Shown piece by piece: positions 13,850 to 23,500 of a stretch of DNA of 64,000 nt (positions within the stretch are counted from its first letter, which is position 1; each line of letters opens with the position of its first letter). The DNA comes from Diphasiastrum complanatum. Its lineage: Eukaryota > Streptophyta > Lycopodiopsida > Lycopodiales > Lycopodiaceae. The DNA lies in the NCBI GenBank assembly GCA_029204225.1, contig CM055103.1, positions 52,865,538 to 52,929,537 of the forward strand. Reading direction: 5' to 3'. The notes beneath the pieces were generated by a model. The model saw nothing but the letters and a program-made list of their open reading frames with translations, was not told the DNA's origin and ran no database searches. The translations under genes and the position numbers were made by a program.

Positions 13850-14446
13850 TTTCGACCTTGGGATTGGTTTGGATTTTTTCTAACCCTTCACTAAATTATC
13901 CGGGCGTATTCGACACTGGATCGGATCGGATCGGATCTAATTTTTTCGACCCCGGAAAATTCGACCCTCAATATATGTTTCGACCCTGTGTATATTTCTT
14001 GACCCTTTGTAAAATATGACCCTATGTAATTTTTTGATATTGTCGGTTAGAAATCTGACCCAATGACTTTACATTGATGTCCGCCAACTTTGCACATGCA
14101 TTTATGGCATAAAGGCGGTTGTAATAACTGTAGGAAATTCAGTTGTAGATATTTTTAGTATATCAAACTTAGAATCTTCATCAGAAAACTTCTTCTGATA
14201 TTCTGAGTCTGATAATTTGTTAATCGGTATCAGCGTTATCACACTCACCGAGCTAAAGTTATAACTTCATGTCATTGTACTCATTATTGATAATAATTAG
14301 AGTGCAATTTGTCCTACTGTTGTTATTATTCTATTGTGTGTTTGTATGAATCCTTCATTTGAATTATTTTGCTGCTAACTGTGGCATTTCCAATCCACGC
14401 ATCTAGCTCGCTCCCAGCTTCCACTCATACCCACTAATTTTTGACA
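13850..14446 (+). repeat. Probable copia 5' LTR with TTCGACCC repeats
   Basis: The segment ends TTTTTGACA against a primer site at 14447, the same end as the LTR at 46187. Its left half (13850-14035) holds at least five copies of a TTCGACCC or TTGACCC motif spaced about 20-30 bp, a pattern also seen before the leader at 46.2 kb. The left boundary is not fixed: TGTCGG at 14041 is one possible start, which would leave the repeats outside. Confidence 0.5.
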
Positions 14447-14458
14447 TGATATCAGAGC
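14447..14458 (+). other. copia primer binding site
   Basis: TGATATCAGAGC, one base from the standard TGGTATCAGAGC, just before the gag at 14588. Confidence 0.8.
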
Positions 14459-14587
14459 GGGCTTCTCAATAATCTGCTCCTTATTGCGAATTATTAGTCT
14501 TGTTTCTCTCGAGACAACATTCTAGCAAGTGCATAGCCAACAATATTCTGAAATCGTTGTTACTACCAATGATCTCGCTCACCCAAA

Positions 14588-15030
14588 ATGGATCTGTCTT
14601 CTCTAATCGAGACACTCGATGGAGGGAACTATTACCTTTGGAAGTTCAAAATGAAGGTCCTGCTATTAGCCAAGGAACTGTGGAACGTCGTTGACGACAC
14701 AGAAATCAAGCCAAAAGGTGATGCAGCCATTATCACCAAATGGAGACTGAGAGATGGCAATGCATTCGCCATAATTACTCTCAATATCAAGGATGCACAG
14801 ATAATTTACATATAAAATGCTCAGACAGCCAAGGAAGCATGGGACATCCTAGCAACCCTGTATGATATCAGAGATGTTACTTCCAAGTTATATTTGAGGA
14901 AGAAATTCTTCAACTTGAAGATGTCTGATGCAGAAAGTGTTACAAGTCACATCAACACTTTCAAAAATCTTATGGAGCAAATGGTTGTAATTGGCTCAAT
15001 CATTGAACATTCCGATGCTGTTATGAAACA
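14588..15030 (+). pseudogene. Copia gag N-terminal half
   Basis: From ATG 14588 the product starts MDLSSLIETLDGGNYYLW and continues with 'KFKMKVLLLAKELWNVVDD', 'AWDILATLYDIRDVTSKL' and 'FKNLMEQMVVIGSIIEHSDA'. An in-frame TAA at about 14813 interrupts it. It is closely similar to the minus-strand gag at 36306-36786 and related to those at 22155 and 46301. In those relatives the next motif is 'LLSSLP'; here the frame instead enters a GA-rich array at 15031. The Gag sequence resuming at 15415 is of a different type, so the join may be between two elements. Confidence 0.85.
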
Positions 15031-15052
15031 GTGAGTGAGAGAGGGAGAGCGT

Positions 15053-15083
<31 letters not shown>

Positions 15084-15118
15084 CATCCTGAGAACCGTGA
15101 TCGAGAGAGAGGGAGAGC

Positions 15119-15176
<58 letters not shown>

Positions 15177-15235
15177 GTGAGAACCGTGAGAGAGAGAGCA
15201 CCATGAGAACCGTGAGTGAGAGAGAGAGGGAGAGC

Positions 15236-15275
<40 letters not shown>

Positions 15276-15290
15276 CGTGAGTGAGAGAGA
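15031..15290. repeat. GA-rich compound repeat with GAACCGTGA spacers
   Basis: Several (GA)n blocks alternate with a non-GA motif containing AACCGTGA, seen five times (about 15091, 15171, 15181, 15206 and 15271), and with GGGAGAGCATC units. It interrupts a copia gag. Confidence 0.92.
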
Positions 15291-15291
15291 T

Positions 15292-15414
15292 CCTGTGGAG
15301 TGCTGGCCAGGGCAAAAAAAAATTGCCCTGGCAGCCCACCTCCATAGCACGCCGGCGTGCTATGGAGGTAGGCTGCCAGGGCAAATTTTTTTGCCCTGGC
15401 TAGCGCCCCACAGG
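15292..15414. repeat. 123-bp near-perfect palindrome with nested palindromes
   Basis: The sequence is symmetric about GCACGCCGGCGTGC (15347-15360). Each arm of about 61 bp differs from its partner at only a few positions and a one-base gap. Each end also carries its own palindrome, GCCAGGGCAA...TTGCCCTGGC with an A/T-tract core. The outermost bases CCTGTGG/CCACAGG still pair. It is placed exactly between the GA array and the resumed copia gag. It looks like a small foldback element, but no target-site duplication was identified. Confidence 0.92.
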
Positions 15415-16227
15415 TCCCAGAGGGATACATTTCATCCATCTCAGCTGAGAGATCAACTTGTGGCGATTGGAGAACCAATCAGGGATATTGAATTGGTACA
15501 TACCACCATGAGCGGTGTCCTGGAAGGGCTACAGATGTTTGTGAGCGGCATTGCTTCGAGGGAGAGGTTGCCTACTTTTGAAGACTTCCACAGAATCATG
15601 TTGCAAGAAGAGCAGTGTCACGAAGTGGTGAAGTCAAGGCAAACCCCACAGGAGGATCAAGCCTTGCTTGCTAAAGTCAAGCAGAAAGGATGGAAAAGGA
15701 TTCCTAAGAAATCCAAGGATGATGATGACGAGGGAGAGTCGTCATCAAAAGGGAAAAAGAAGAAGAAAGGCAAATGTTGCTATTGCCACAAACCGGGTCA
15801 TTGGGCACGCGAGTGTTATAAGAAGAAAGCGGACATAAAGGCGAGAAAAGTGACTCAACAAGAAAACATTGCTGAAGATGATGGAGAAGATGACGAGACA
15901 AGTGTCTTCTCATCGGCATTGGCATCCCAAGTTGATGATGGTGCCAGATGGTTCATAGATTCAGGCACCACAAGGCATATGACCAGGAAACGTGATTGGT
16001 GTGAAAAATTCTCACCAATCCATGATGGGGATAAGGTCACTCAAGCCAATGGAGAGGAATGCCAGATACAGGGTCTAGGCAATGTACCTGTGCAGTTTTC
16101 TGATGACAAAATCAAGAACATCCCTAATGTTCTTTATATTCCTGGACTCAAAAAGAGTTTGCTTTCTGTTGGTGTAATGGAAAATCAACATCTTAAAGTT
16201 GAATTTGTCAAGGATGGATGCCTATGA
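15415..16227 (+). pseudogene. Copia gag C-terminus, zinc knuckle and protease
   Basis: The open frame reaches back through the palindrome, but the copia protein begins at about 15430: 'LRDQLVAIGEPIRDIELV' and 'RERLPTFEDFHRIMLQEE' (UBN2-type Gag). Then come a Lys-rich stretch, a CCHC knuckle 'CCYCHKPGHWAREC', an acidic linker, and the protease start 'WFIDSGTTRHMTR' (DSGT for the usual DSGA). It closes with 'NVLYIPGLKKSLLSVG', typical of the protease-integrase connector, and stops at 16227. The next part resumes in another frame. The long open frame shows this half decayed less than the gag N-terminus. Confidence 0.9.
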
Positions 16228-17304
16228 AGGATATGAACCACAACCATAAAGTGGTGGTGAAGGGCTATAGAGATAGCAATTGTGGCCTTTATAAATTGGA
16301 TGCTGCAAAACCAGGTGAATATGGTTTGGCTATCTCAAACAGCATCTCAATCTGAGTTGTGGCACAGAAGACTTGGTCATTTGAACTATGGGAGCTTGAG
16401 ATTGATGGCGAAGCTGAAGATGGTAATAGGGTTACCGGCATTGCAAGATAATCATCATGCAATATGTGAAGGATGCATCATGGGAAAGCATCACAGGGAG
16501 ACATTCAAGAAAGGTGGAGCTACAAGAGCTAAGGAACCGTTGGAACTCATTCACAGCAACCTGTGCGGCCCAATGAAGACCATGTCCTTGGGGAAAGCAT
16601 ATTATTTTATGACTTTCATAGATGATTACTCTAGGAGGACATGGATTTATTTCTTGAAGAAGAAATCTGACGCTTTTGCTCGTTTCAAGAAGTTCAAGAC
16701 TTTGGTAGAGAACCAACTAGATGCACGCATCAAAGTGCTAAGATCTGATAGAGGGGACGAATACAAATCTGATGATTTTGAGGACTTTTGCAAAGAATAC
16801 GGCATCAAAAGACAATTCACACAGTCACACATGCCGCATAGTAATGGTGTAGCTGAAAGAAAAAACTGGACTATTATGGAGAGTGCATACTCCATGATGA
16901 AGCAAATGGGCTTGACCGATTCACTTTGGTCAGAAGCGTGCAGTGCGGCAATGTTCTTGCAAAACGGGAGCCCTACAGTTACGGTTCCAAATGTGACTCC
17001 CGAAGAAGCATTTATTGGAATAAAGCCAAAAATCGACAAGTTTCGTGTCATTGGATATAGGGCCTATGTACATGTGCCAAAGGAGGAGCGAAAGAAACTT
17101 GATGCCAAAGCAATCAAGTGTATCTTTGTCGGTTATGATGAAAGGACGAAAGCTTACAGGTGTTTTGATCTTGTATTGAATAAGATTCACATTGAAGATG
17201 AAGACCATGCAAGTGGTGAAAGCATCAAAAGACTTCCCACAATTCTGGAGGAAGAAGATGAAGAAGATGCTCCACAAGATGATGCACGTGAAGACAAGAG
17301 TTGA
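16228..17304 (+). pseudogene. Copia integrase with altered catalytic residue
   Basis: After a connector ('YRDSNCGLYKLDAA') and a frameshift near 16330, the HHCC region is clear ('LWHRRLGHLNYGSL', 'CEGCIMGKHHRETF'). In the catalytic core the first Asp is replaced by Asn ('LIHSNLCGPM'). The second Asp is kept but in an altered motif ('LRSDRGDEYKS' for RSDNGGEY), and the Glu is kept ('NGVAERKN'). The C-terminal signatures 'FRVIGYRAYVHVP' and 'CIFVGYDERTKAYRCF' are present. The frame ends at a single TGA (17302-17304); the same frame continues past it into RT. Loss of a DDE residue means it should not catalyse integration. Confidence 0.9.
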
Positions 17305-18277
17305 GAGGGCGAGTATGAAAGGACACCACCTATTCAAGAGCCTAGGGGGAGGTACTTGCCAATAGGGGCAATAAAGGAGAAACCAGTTGGAAGTAAGAGA
17401 CATTACTTAGACACTCCTTGGGATACATACTCTCCACGTAGTGTATCACCTGAATCTAAGATACCAAAATGGTATGAAAAGATCATGAAGGACGCAAAGC
17501 TAAATCAACCAGGATCTAGCACACAAGGTGAAGTGAGAAGATCAATGCAGGAAAGGAAGTCTCCCGATCGTTATCATGTGAACTATGCCCTAATGACTGA
17601 CATTTTGAAGTGTCGAGAGCCATCAACCTTTGATGAGGCAAAAGATCACAAAGAGTGGCAAAGGGCAATGGAAGAGGAGATAAAATCCATCCACATGCAT
17701 GATACAAGGGAGTTGGTTGATCTACCACTTGGAAAGAAACCCATTGACAACAAATGGGTGTTTAGAACAAAGTTTCATGTGGATGGCACAATAGCAAAGT
17801 ATAAGGCATGCCTAGTAGTGAAGGGTTATAAGCAAAGTGAAGGAATTGACTATGAAGAGACATTTGCTCCAGTGGCTAAGTGGACTACGCTACGCCTTAT
17901 CATTGCCTTAGCATCTCATTTTGGTGGAAGATCCATCAAATGGATGTGAAGTCTGCATTTTTGAATGGTGACTTAGAGGAAGAAGTTTACATGGTCCAAC
18001 CGCAGGGATTCATAGCAAAAGGGCAAGAATAGAAGGTATGTAAACTACACAAAGTACTTTATGGCCTTAAGCAAGCGCCACGCGCATGGTATGGACGCAT
18101 TGACAGTTACTTTCTCTCTCATGGGTTTGTAAGAATAAATTTAGATCCAAACCTTTATGTTCTTATAAATGATGACAGCATTGCCTTGATTGTACTTTAC
18201 GTTGATGATATCATTATCACGGGCAATGATGAGAACCTCACTCATCTATCAAAGCCAAATTATGCAAGCAGTTTGAG
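17305..18277 (+). pseudogene. Copia reverse transcriptase
   Basis: Motifs in order: 'EWQRAMEEEIKSIHMHD', 'IDNKWVFRTKFHVDG', '[15 protein letters not shown]', then after a one-base insertion near 17925 '[18 protein letters not shown]', 'LYGLKQAPRAWYGRI' and the catalytic 'LYVDDIIITGND'. An in-frame TAG lies at about 18031, and another frameshift near 18245 leads into the RNase H frame. All catalytic motifs survive, but three lesions stop translation. It lies between integrase and RNase H in the normal copia order. Confidence 0.9.
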
Positions 18278-19147
18278 ATGACAGATTTAGATCTTATTCA
18301 CTATTGCTTGGGTGTCGAAGTATGGAAAACTAGCGGTGATATCAGGTTATGTCAAAACAAGTATGTGGGCGAGATATTGGAGAGATTTCACATGATAGAG
18401 TGCAAACCTTCCATCACCCCTTGCGAAGCTGGTAAGAAATTATCTCGTATTGATGATAGTGCACATGTTGACGCTACACTATTTCGTCAGCTAGTTGGGA
18501 GTTTGATATATCTTACGACTACACGTCCTGATATCTGCTATGCTGTAAGTTTGATTAGCCAATTCATGTCATCACCCACTATGGACCATTGGAAAGCTGC
18601 AAAAAGGATTTTGAGGTATGTGAAAGGTACACCTAACCTTGGTCTAATCTACAAAAGACAAAGTGTTTTACCTAAGTTGCAAGGTTATGTTGACGCTGAT
18701 TGGGTAGGACGTATAGATGATAGAAAGTCAACAACAGGTTATGCCTTCAATTTTGGTAGCGATTGTTTTTCATGGTCTAGCAAGAAGCAAGATACTATTT
18801 CTCTTTCTTCTACAGAAGCCGAATATAAAGCGTTGAGTTTTGCTACCCAGGAAGCTGTTTGGCTATGTAAGTTGTTATGTGAGATCGGCATGAAGCAGGT
18901 AAATCCTACTGTTATTTTTTGTGACAATCAAAGTGGAATACAATTGGCTAAAAATCCTATCTTTAACGCAAGGACAAAACATATTGAAGTGAAATATCAC
19001 TTTGTGCATGAAAAGTTACAATCTGAAGATATAAGTATTGTACATTGTTCTACGTTATTACAAGTTGCTGATATATTTACGAAAGCTTTAAGTAAAGAAA
19101 AGTTCGAGACTTTTAGAGCCAAACTTGGCTTAGATTTGGTTATGTAA
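18278..19147 (+). pseudogene. Copia RT C-terminus and RNase H
   Basis: An open frame of 289 codons. The RT tail has 'LIHYCLGVEVW' and 'LVGSLIYLTTTRPDICYAV'. RNase H follows with its acidic residues visible: Asp in 'GYVDADWVG', Glu in 'LSSTEAEYKALS' and Asp in 'FCDNQSGIQLA'. It ends with 'QVADIFTKALSKEKFETF' and 'KLGLDLVM'. RNase H removes the RNA strand during cDNA synthesis. It is the end of the element starting at 14447. No polypurine tract or 3' LTR could be recognised after it. Confidence 0.92.
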
Positions 19148-19519
19148 AGAGCCTTTACTTGTAATACTATCATGGAGGTATGTTCCATGAATAGAGTAAA
19201 CTCTAAAATAAAGAGAGACGTTGATCATTGAGGGAGAGAGTTAAAATAGCAATGATCGACTTATACAGTGCTTTCTTATTTCAACGGCACCACGTGTGCT
19301 TAGTTCTAGAGTTATCGGGCCATCTTTCTTTTATGAGCCCTTTGAGTGCTTTTAAGCAACTTATCTTTGTACTTACTTATCAGTCGAATATACAGTTTGA
19401 GGAGAGCAATTCTGTTGTCTTGTTGCACTTGACGTTGTGCTGTGGTGATTGATCCAGTGGGGTGTTTAAACTATGTTTTTTTAACTGTCAGTTCCTTGAG
19501 TTAGTAAATGACCAATCTT
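19148..19519. other. Spacer after the copia RNase H
   Basis: No gene. Expected here is a polypurine tract and 3' LTR, but neither is recognisable, so the element end is probably lost or rearranged. Confidence 0.45.
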
Positions 19520-20108
19520 GGTATAACACATTTGAAGGCTCTTATCAGAGTCATGAGATATCTTTGAACTACTATGAACTTTTGCATTTGTGATGGAGGA
19601 GTCAACAATGACAAACTTAATATTCTCAGTGATTTTTATATGCAAATTGGACAAGAGATGTAGACACTCGTAAATCCACTTCAGGATTTATATTCTTCCT
19701 CAACATTGGTCCTATTTCATGGAATAGTCGCAAGCAAACTTCGATAGCTCTATCTTCACTAAATTAGATTATATCGCAGCCTCTCAAGGTACAAAGGAAG
19801 CAATATGGTTGAGAAACTTACTTTCAGATATCACCCTGAATCAATATGCTCTGACAATCCTGTTTTGTGATAATCAAAGTGCCATTGCTTTATCAACCAA
19901 CCCCATATTTCATTCTAGGAGGAAGCACATTGAAATTAAGTATCAGTATGTTAGAAGCAAAGCTCTCAACAAAGAGGTTGACTTGCAGTACTGCCGAACG
20001 CAAGATATGACAATAGATAATTTTACTAAAGCCTTAAGCTTCGATGCATACAAGAAATTTTGTGCAGAACTAAGTTTGAATGTCAAAGCATTCATGGATT
20101 CAGATTAA
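19520..20108 (+). pseudogene. Second copia RNase H remnant
   Basis: Out-of-frame pieces include 'RDVDTRKSTSGFIFFLNI' and 'SWNSRKQTSIALSS' (the EAEY motif is lost to a stop), then an open stretch 19809-20108 with 'LFCDNQSAIALSTNPIFH', 'RKHIEIKYQYVRSKALN' and 'MTIDNFTKALSFDAYKKF'. It is directly followed by a polypurine tract and LTR, so it is the 3' end of a different copia from the one ending at 19147, in the same orientation. Upstream RT is not recognisable. Confidence 0.87.
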
Positions 20109-20115
20109 GGGGGAG
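20107..20115 (+). other. Polypurine tract
   Basis: AAGGGGGAG immediately before an LTR start TGTTGGATT; it serves as the plus-strand primer in retroelement replication. Confidence 0.8.
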
Positions 20116-20520
20116 TGTTGGATTATTCTCCTGATCATCAACTAATCGATCTTTTAATCTTCGTCCACTTATTATCCAACACTGCAGTTTTATGCATGTT
20201 TCTACACAATTTGTAGAAGTACACGGAAATCGCTCACAGTTGGATTCCACAAGTGAATTTCCAAGAAGTACTAACTGGACGGATTCCAGCTCACTATGGC
20301 CAACTGGTCATTTAATTCTACAACCTAATTAGCTCTCCTACTGAACTAGCCGCATTTGCTTAGTATAAATAGTTGATTATATATTTATAATTTATTCATG
20401 CAATGCATTGAAGAATAACATAACAGCTCTCTCAAGTTTTCAAGCTTGAACACTCTGCACAAAATCTGTTATGTGCATTAATACTAAATGTCTTTGTAAG
20501 TACATCTACAACCATGTCCT
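20116..20520 (+). repeat. Copia 3' LTR (left end defined)
   Basis: Starts TGTTGGATTATTC after the polypurine tract and carries a TATA-like AGTATAAATAG at about 20359. The motif AATCGATCTTTTAATCTTCG resembles sequence at about 34856-34880, so the family is related to the LTR at 34.8-36.0 kb. The right end is uncertain because a minus-strand fragment follows. Confidence 0.65.
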
Positions 20521-20524
20521 GCGT

Positions 20525-20779
20525 TCAGCAGTACGTTAAGCTTACCTCTTTGTCGAGGACCTTACCCTTGACATAGTGATATCGGATCTCAATGTGCTTA
20601 CTCCTAGAGTGAAATCTAGGGTTGGCCGAGAAGAAAATGGCACTCTGATTATCACATAATATGATTGTCGGGGTGTACTGAATCAAACTAATGTCTGACA
20701 ATGAATTTCTCAACCAAGATGCTTCTTTAATAGATTGAGAAGCTTTTACATAGTCTGCAGAAATACACGGAGTTGACAA
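20525..20779 (-). pseudogene. Copia RNase H fragment, opposite strand
   Basis: On the minus strand the product reads 'ASWLRNSLSDISLIQYTPT', 'ILCDNQSAIFFSANPRF' and 'SKHIEIRYHYVKGKVLDKE', the C-terminal RNase H region around the third Asp. It is a close relative of the plus-strand copy at 19809-20108. The ATG at its start is chance. It lies wedged between two plus-strand LTR segments, so it reflects a rearrangement or nested loss. Confidence 0.85.
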
Positions 20780-21868
20780 TAGTGTCGCCTTTTTTGCCTA
20801 TCAGGAATCTCGTGGAAAAATGCAGTGTCGCCATTTTTGTTTTCTTTGTTTGTTAGGAATCTCGTGTAAAATCACAATGTCGCAGTTTTTTGCTTTTTCC
20901 AAAGAGCCTCAAATGTTAAAGAAATGACTCTGGCAAAGTGTGGGGCAACCCTAAATGAGATTTAAGGGCACCTTCGGGTTTTTAGCATTTTGTAAAATCC
21001 TGACACTGTCGTCTTTTTGTGACAGTGTCTCCTGTGGCTGTTTTAGTTCATTTATGTAGAGCTACAATTTTTAGTTCAATTTTGTAGACAGACTGTTTAC
21101 GGCGAATTTTCATCGCTTATCAACAATCAATGACAAGGAACCGGATGGATGCCAGTGGCGGATCACCAGCCAACTGGCGATCACATTTGATGATCTAATT
21201 TCTTAGTATAAATAATTGTTCATATTCATGCAGTTTCATTATCAAATCAGAAGTTATCAGCAAGCATTTGAATAGTTAGCTCTCTCTCTCTCTCAAGCCT
21301 GTGAGCTTGAACACTCCTGAGCATTCTAGATCACTTCTTAGAGTTGTTTTAGAGATTGCTATTGCACCCGCCACTGCTTATCAGCATTGCGCATTAATTC
21401 AGACTTTCATTTTAGCCGCTCGGAGATAGCATAGAGTACGCAGCTTCAATCTGCAACTTATTGTACTCATTTACTTCTGTTTCATTTTGAATCAATACAA
21501 TCCTTTACTGCTTTTAGCTTTGTCTTAGAATGTATGTGTTTCTGTAGTTCTTCGTGACTAATTATTTGTCTAGCGTTTCGTGACAAATTATTTGTCTGAT
21601 AATTTTTTATGCTTTATTGTGTGGCTACGTAATCACTGTAGTACTGATGATTCCAAAGTTAGTTACTATAAGATCAAACATGATTTCTATCACTATTGTT
21701 TTGTTTAAAATTGATAGGCATAGTCATGCATTGTGAAAGAGGAAGATAGTTTATTCTGCCATATACGAAAAGTCTTTCTTTCTAGACACTCGAATTATTT
21801 TCATTCATTTCTTTTCGAGTTCATTTCTTTTCAAATTAGACCTATCTTCTGCACACCACTTTCCGACA
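20752..21868 (+). repeat. Copia 5' LTR, family A copy 1
   Basis: From the region of AGTCTGCAGAAATACAC to the TTCCGACA end at 21868 this matches 34952-36007 with many small differences. Shared landmarks are CAAAGTGTGGGG, CACCTTCG.GTTTTT, CCAGCCAACTGGC and TAGGCATAGTCATGCATTG. It has a TATA-like TAGTATAAATA at about 21227. It ends directly at a primer site. The left end is overlapped by the minus-strand RNase H fragment, so it may be incomplete. Confidence 0.82.
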
Positions 21869-21880
21869 TGGTATCAGAGT
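21869..21880 (+). other. copia primer binding site
   Basis: TGGTATCAGAGT, one mismatch from the usual site, following the LTR end TTCCGACA. Confidence 0.82.
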
Positions 21881-22154
21881 ATTCCATTCTTATATCAGAG
21901 CTTCTATCACAGTATCAGTGCTAGATCATTATTTCCTTTATCTGAACCGCCACGGTATCAGATCTGTGATCTCTATCAGGGCCTAATACTATTTCGATAT
22001 CAAAGCGAAATCTCTAATACTTGATATCTTTCGTGATATCAAATTGATAATCATACTCTTCCGTTCTCCTCAACCTTTCAATATCAGAGAATTGATTTCC
22101 TATTGTTGGCATTCATCTTAGCGTCATCGATACAATCGACAGACTAAGTTTTAG

Positions 22155-22746
22155 ATGGATTCTCAAAATAAAGTTGGTCTTATCGCAGATAAACTGAATG
22201 GATCCAATTATCATTTGTGAAAATTTAAGATGAAGACCTTGCTAATCGCCAACGAATTATGGGATCTTGTTATAGGTACAGAAGTAAAACCTGAAGACGA
22301 CGATTCAAAGTAGAAATTGAAGGATGGTAAAGCTTTCGTGCTTATTATCCTCAATATATCAAATACATAGATTGGACACATAGCTGAAGCTAAAACGTCA
22401 AGAAATGTTTGGGACATCCTGAACTCACTATATGACGTGAGGGACGTAACTACTAAGTTACATCTACGAAGAAAATTCTTCACATTCAAGATGTCTACTG
22501 GTAATTCTCTTTGGAGTCACATTAACTAGTTTAAGAATCTCTTGCAACAGATGGCCGCTATTGGATCAGTCATAGACGATCAAGACATAATTATGATGTT
22601 GCTTTCAAGCTTGCCCTCTACATAGGAGAACTGGGTGATGATCATATCAACACACTCAAATTTAACTGCTCACGAAATCGCTCGACAAGCCACTCTTTGC
22701 CAAGCAAAGAAAGGCAATTGGATTAAACGTACAAAGCTACAAGGTT
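22155..22746 (+). pseudogene. Copia gag with stops, cut off before the zinc knuckle
   Basis: From ATG 22155: 'MDSQNKVGLIADKLNGSN', then 'KFKMKTLLIANELWDLV', 'VWDILNSLYDVRDVTTKL', 'FKNLLQQMAAIGSVIDD' and 'MMLLSSLPST', ending 'ARQATLCQAKKGNWIKRTK'. Several stops (at codons expected to be Trp, Gln or Lys) break the frame. It is the same Gag clade as the copies at 14588, 36786 and 46301. Instead of a knuckle and pol, it runs straight into a polypurine tract at 22747, so the element has lost all of pol. Confidence 0.82.
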
Positions 22747-22756
22747 CAAGAGGGAG
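22747..22756 (+). other. Polypurine tract after deleted copia
   Basis: CAAGAGGGAG followed at once by TGTCAGAAATAG, the layout of a polypurine tract and LTR start. Confidence 0.6.
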
Positions 22757-23500
22757 TGTCAGAAATAGTGAACTCCTGCAACTTTGTTGCAGCACGAACA
22801 AGCAACGAAGGTCGAATGAGAACAATTCACGACAGTCAATGTGCCTTGACTCGAAGCATGAACGATTCGCAAATCATTCGTGAATCGTAAACATACCTCC
22901 AGGACCGCAAACTGCAAAGAGACGCAAAACGAAAGATTACGAAAGAAACGAAAAGAATGAAGGCAAACGAAGGAAACGAAACAAACGAAGGAAAATACTT
23001 CATGTTGCCAGCTGCCAGCTCAACGGGCTTGGAGTCATAGACTTCACGCCTAGGTGAAATGAGTGGCAACAATGGAGACTAACTGATTAGTTGATTAGCG
23101 TTAACTAGTCTTGTGATTTCTGCGTTTAGCCATCTTGTAAACTCCACACAGTGAAGGTATCCTCTTTGGATCATAAACTATTCTCTCTAGATCATAAACT
23201 AGGCGAAGAGATCTGAATAGACAGAAATATTTGTAAGAGACAGAGAGAGAGGTAGCAAGTAGAGCAGAAAAGAAAAATACTAGAGCTATGCATGAAATTC
23301 TGCCAACGAGCAGAATACAACGAAAGAGCAGAGTGTCATTTCGCCAACGAGCGAGACACTAACAATATCGCTCTCAAAATTAAACTGATAAAACATTCGC
23401 TCTATTTTCGTGCATCTCCCTGTCTTGTGTCGTTTGTCTTGATTGCTAGAATAAAATTTGTTCTGTGGTGTGCAGTCGAGTGTCTAGGTTCCTGTAAAAG
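22757..23500 (+). repeat. LTR-like segment with CGAAACGAAA iterations
   Basis: Starts TGTCAGAAATAG. Between about 22905 and 22995 it is made largely of variants of ACGAAAGAAACGAAA and AAACGAAGG. It does not resemble the family A LTR upstream of the gag, so the two ends of this deleted element do not match. The right limit is a guess. A similar motif in reverse orientation is at 34440-34740. Confidence 0.45.

Noticed and set aside
15277-15429. Start of the open frame 15277-16227 as a real Gag N-terminus
   Set aside because: This part is the translation of the palindrome; Gag similarity begins only after it.
18739-18927. Minus-strand frames overlapping copia RNase H and integrase (also 16432-17051, 17516-17728)
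   Set aside because: These are antisense shadows of the retroelement frames.
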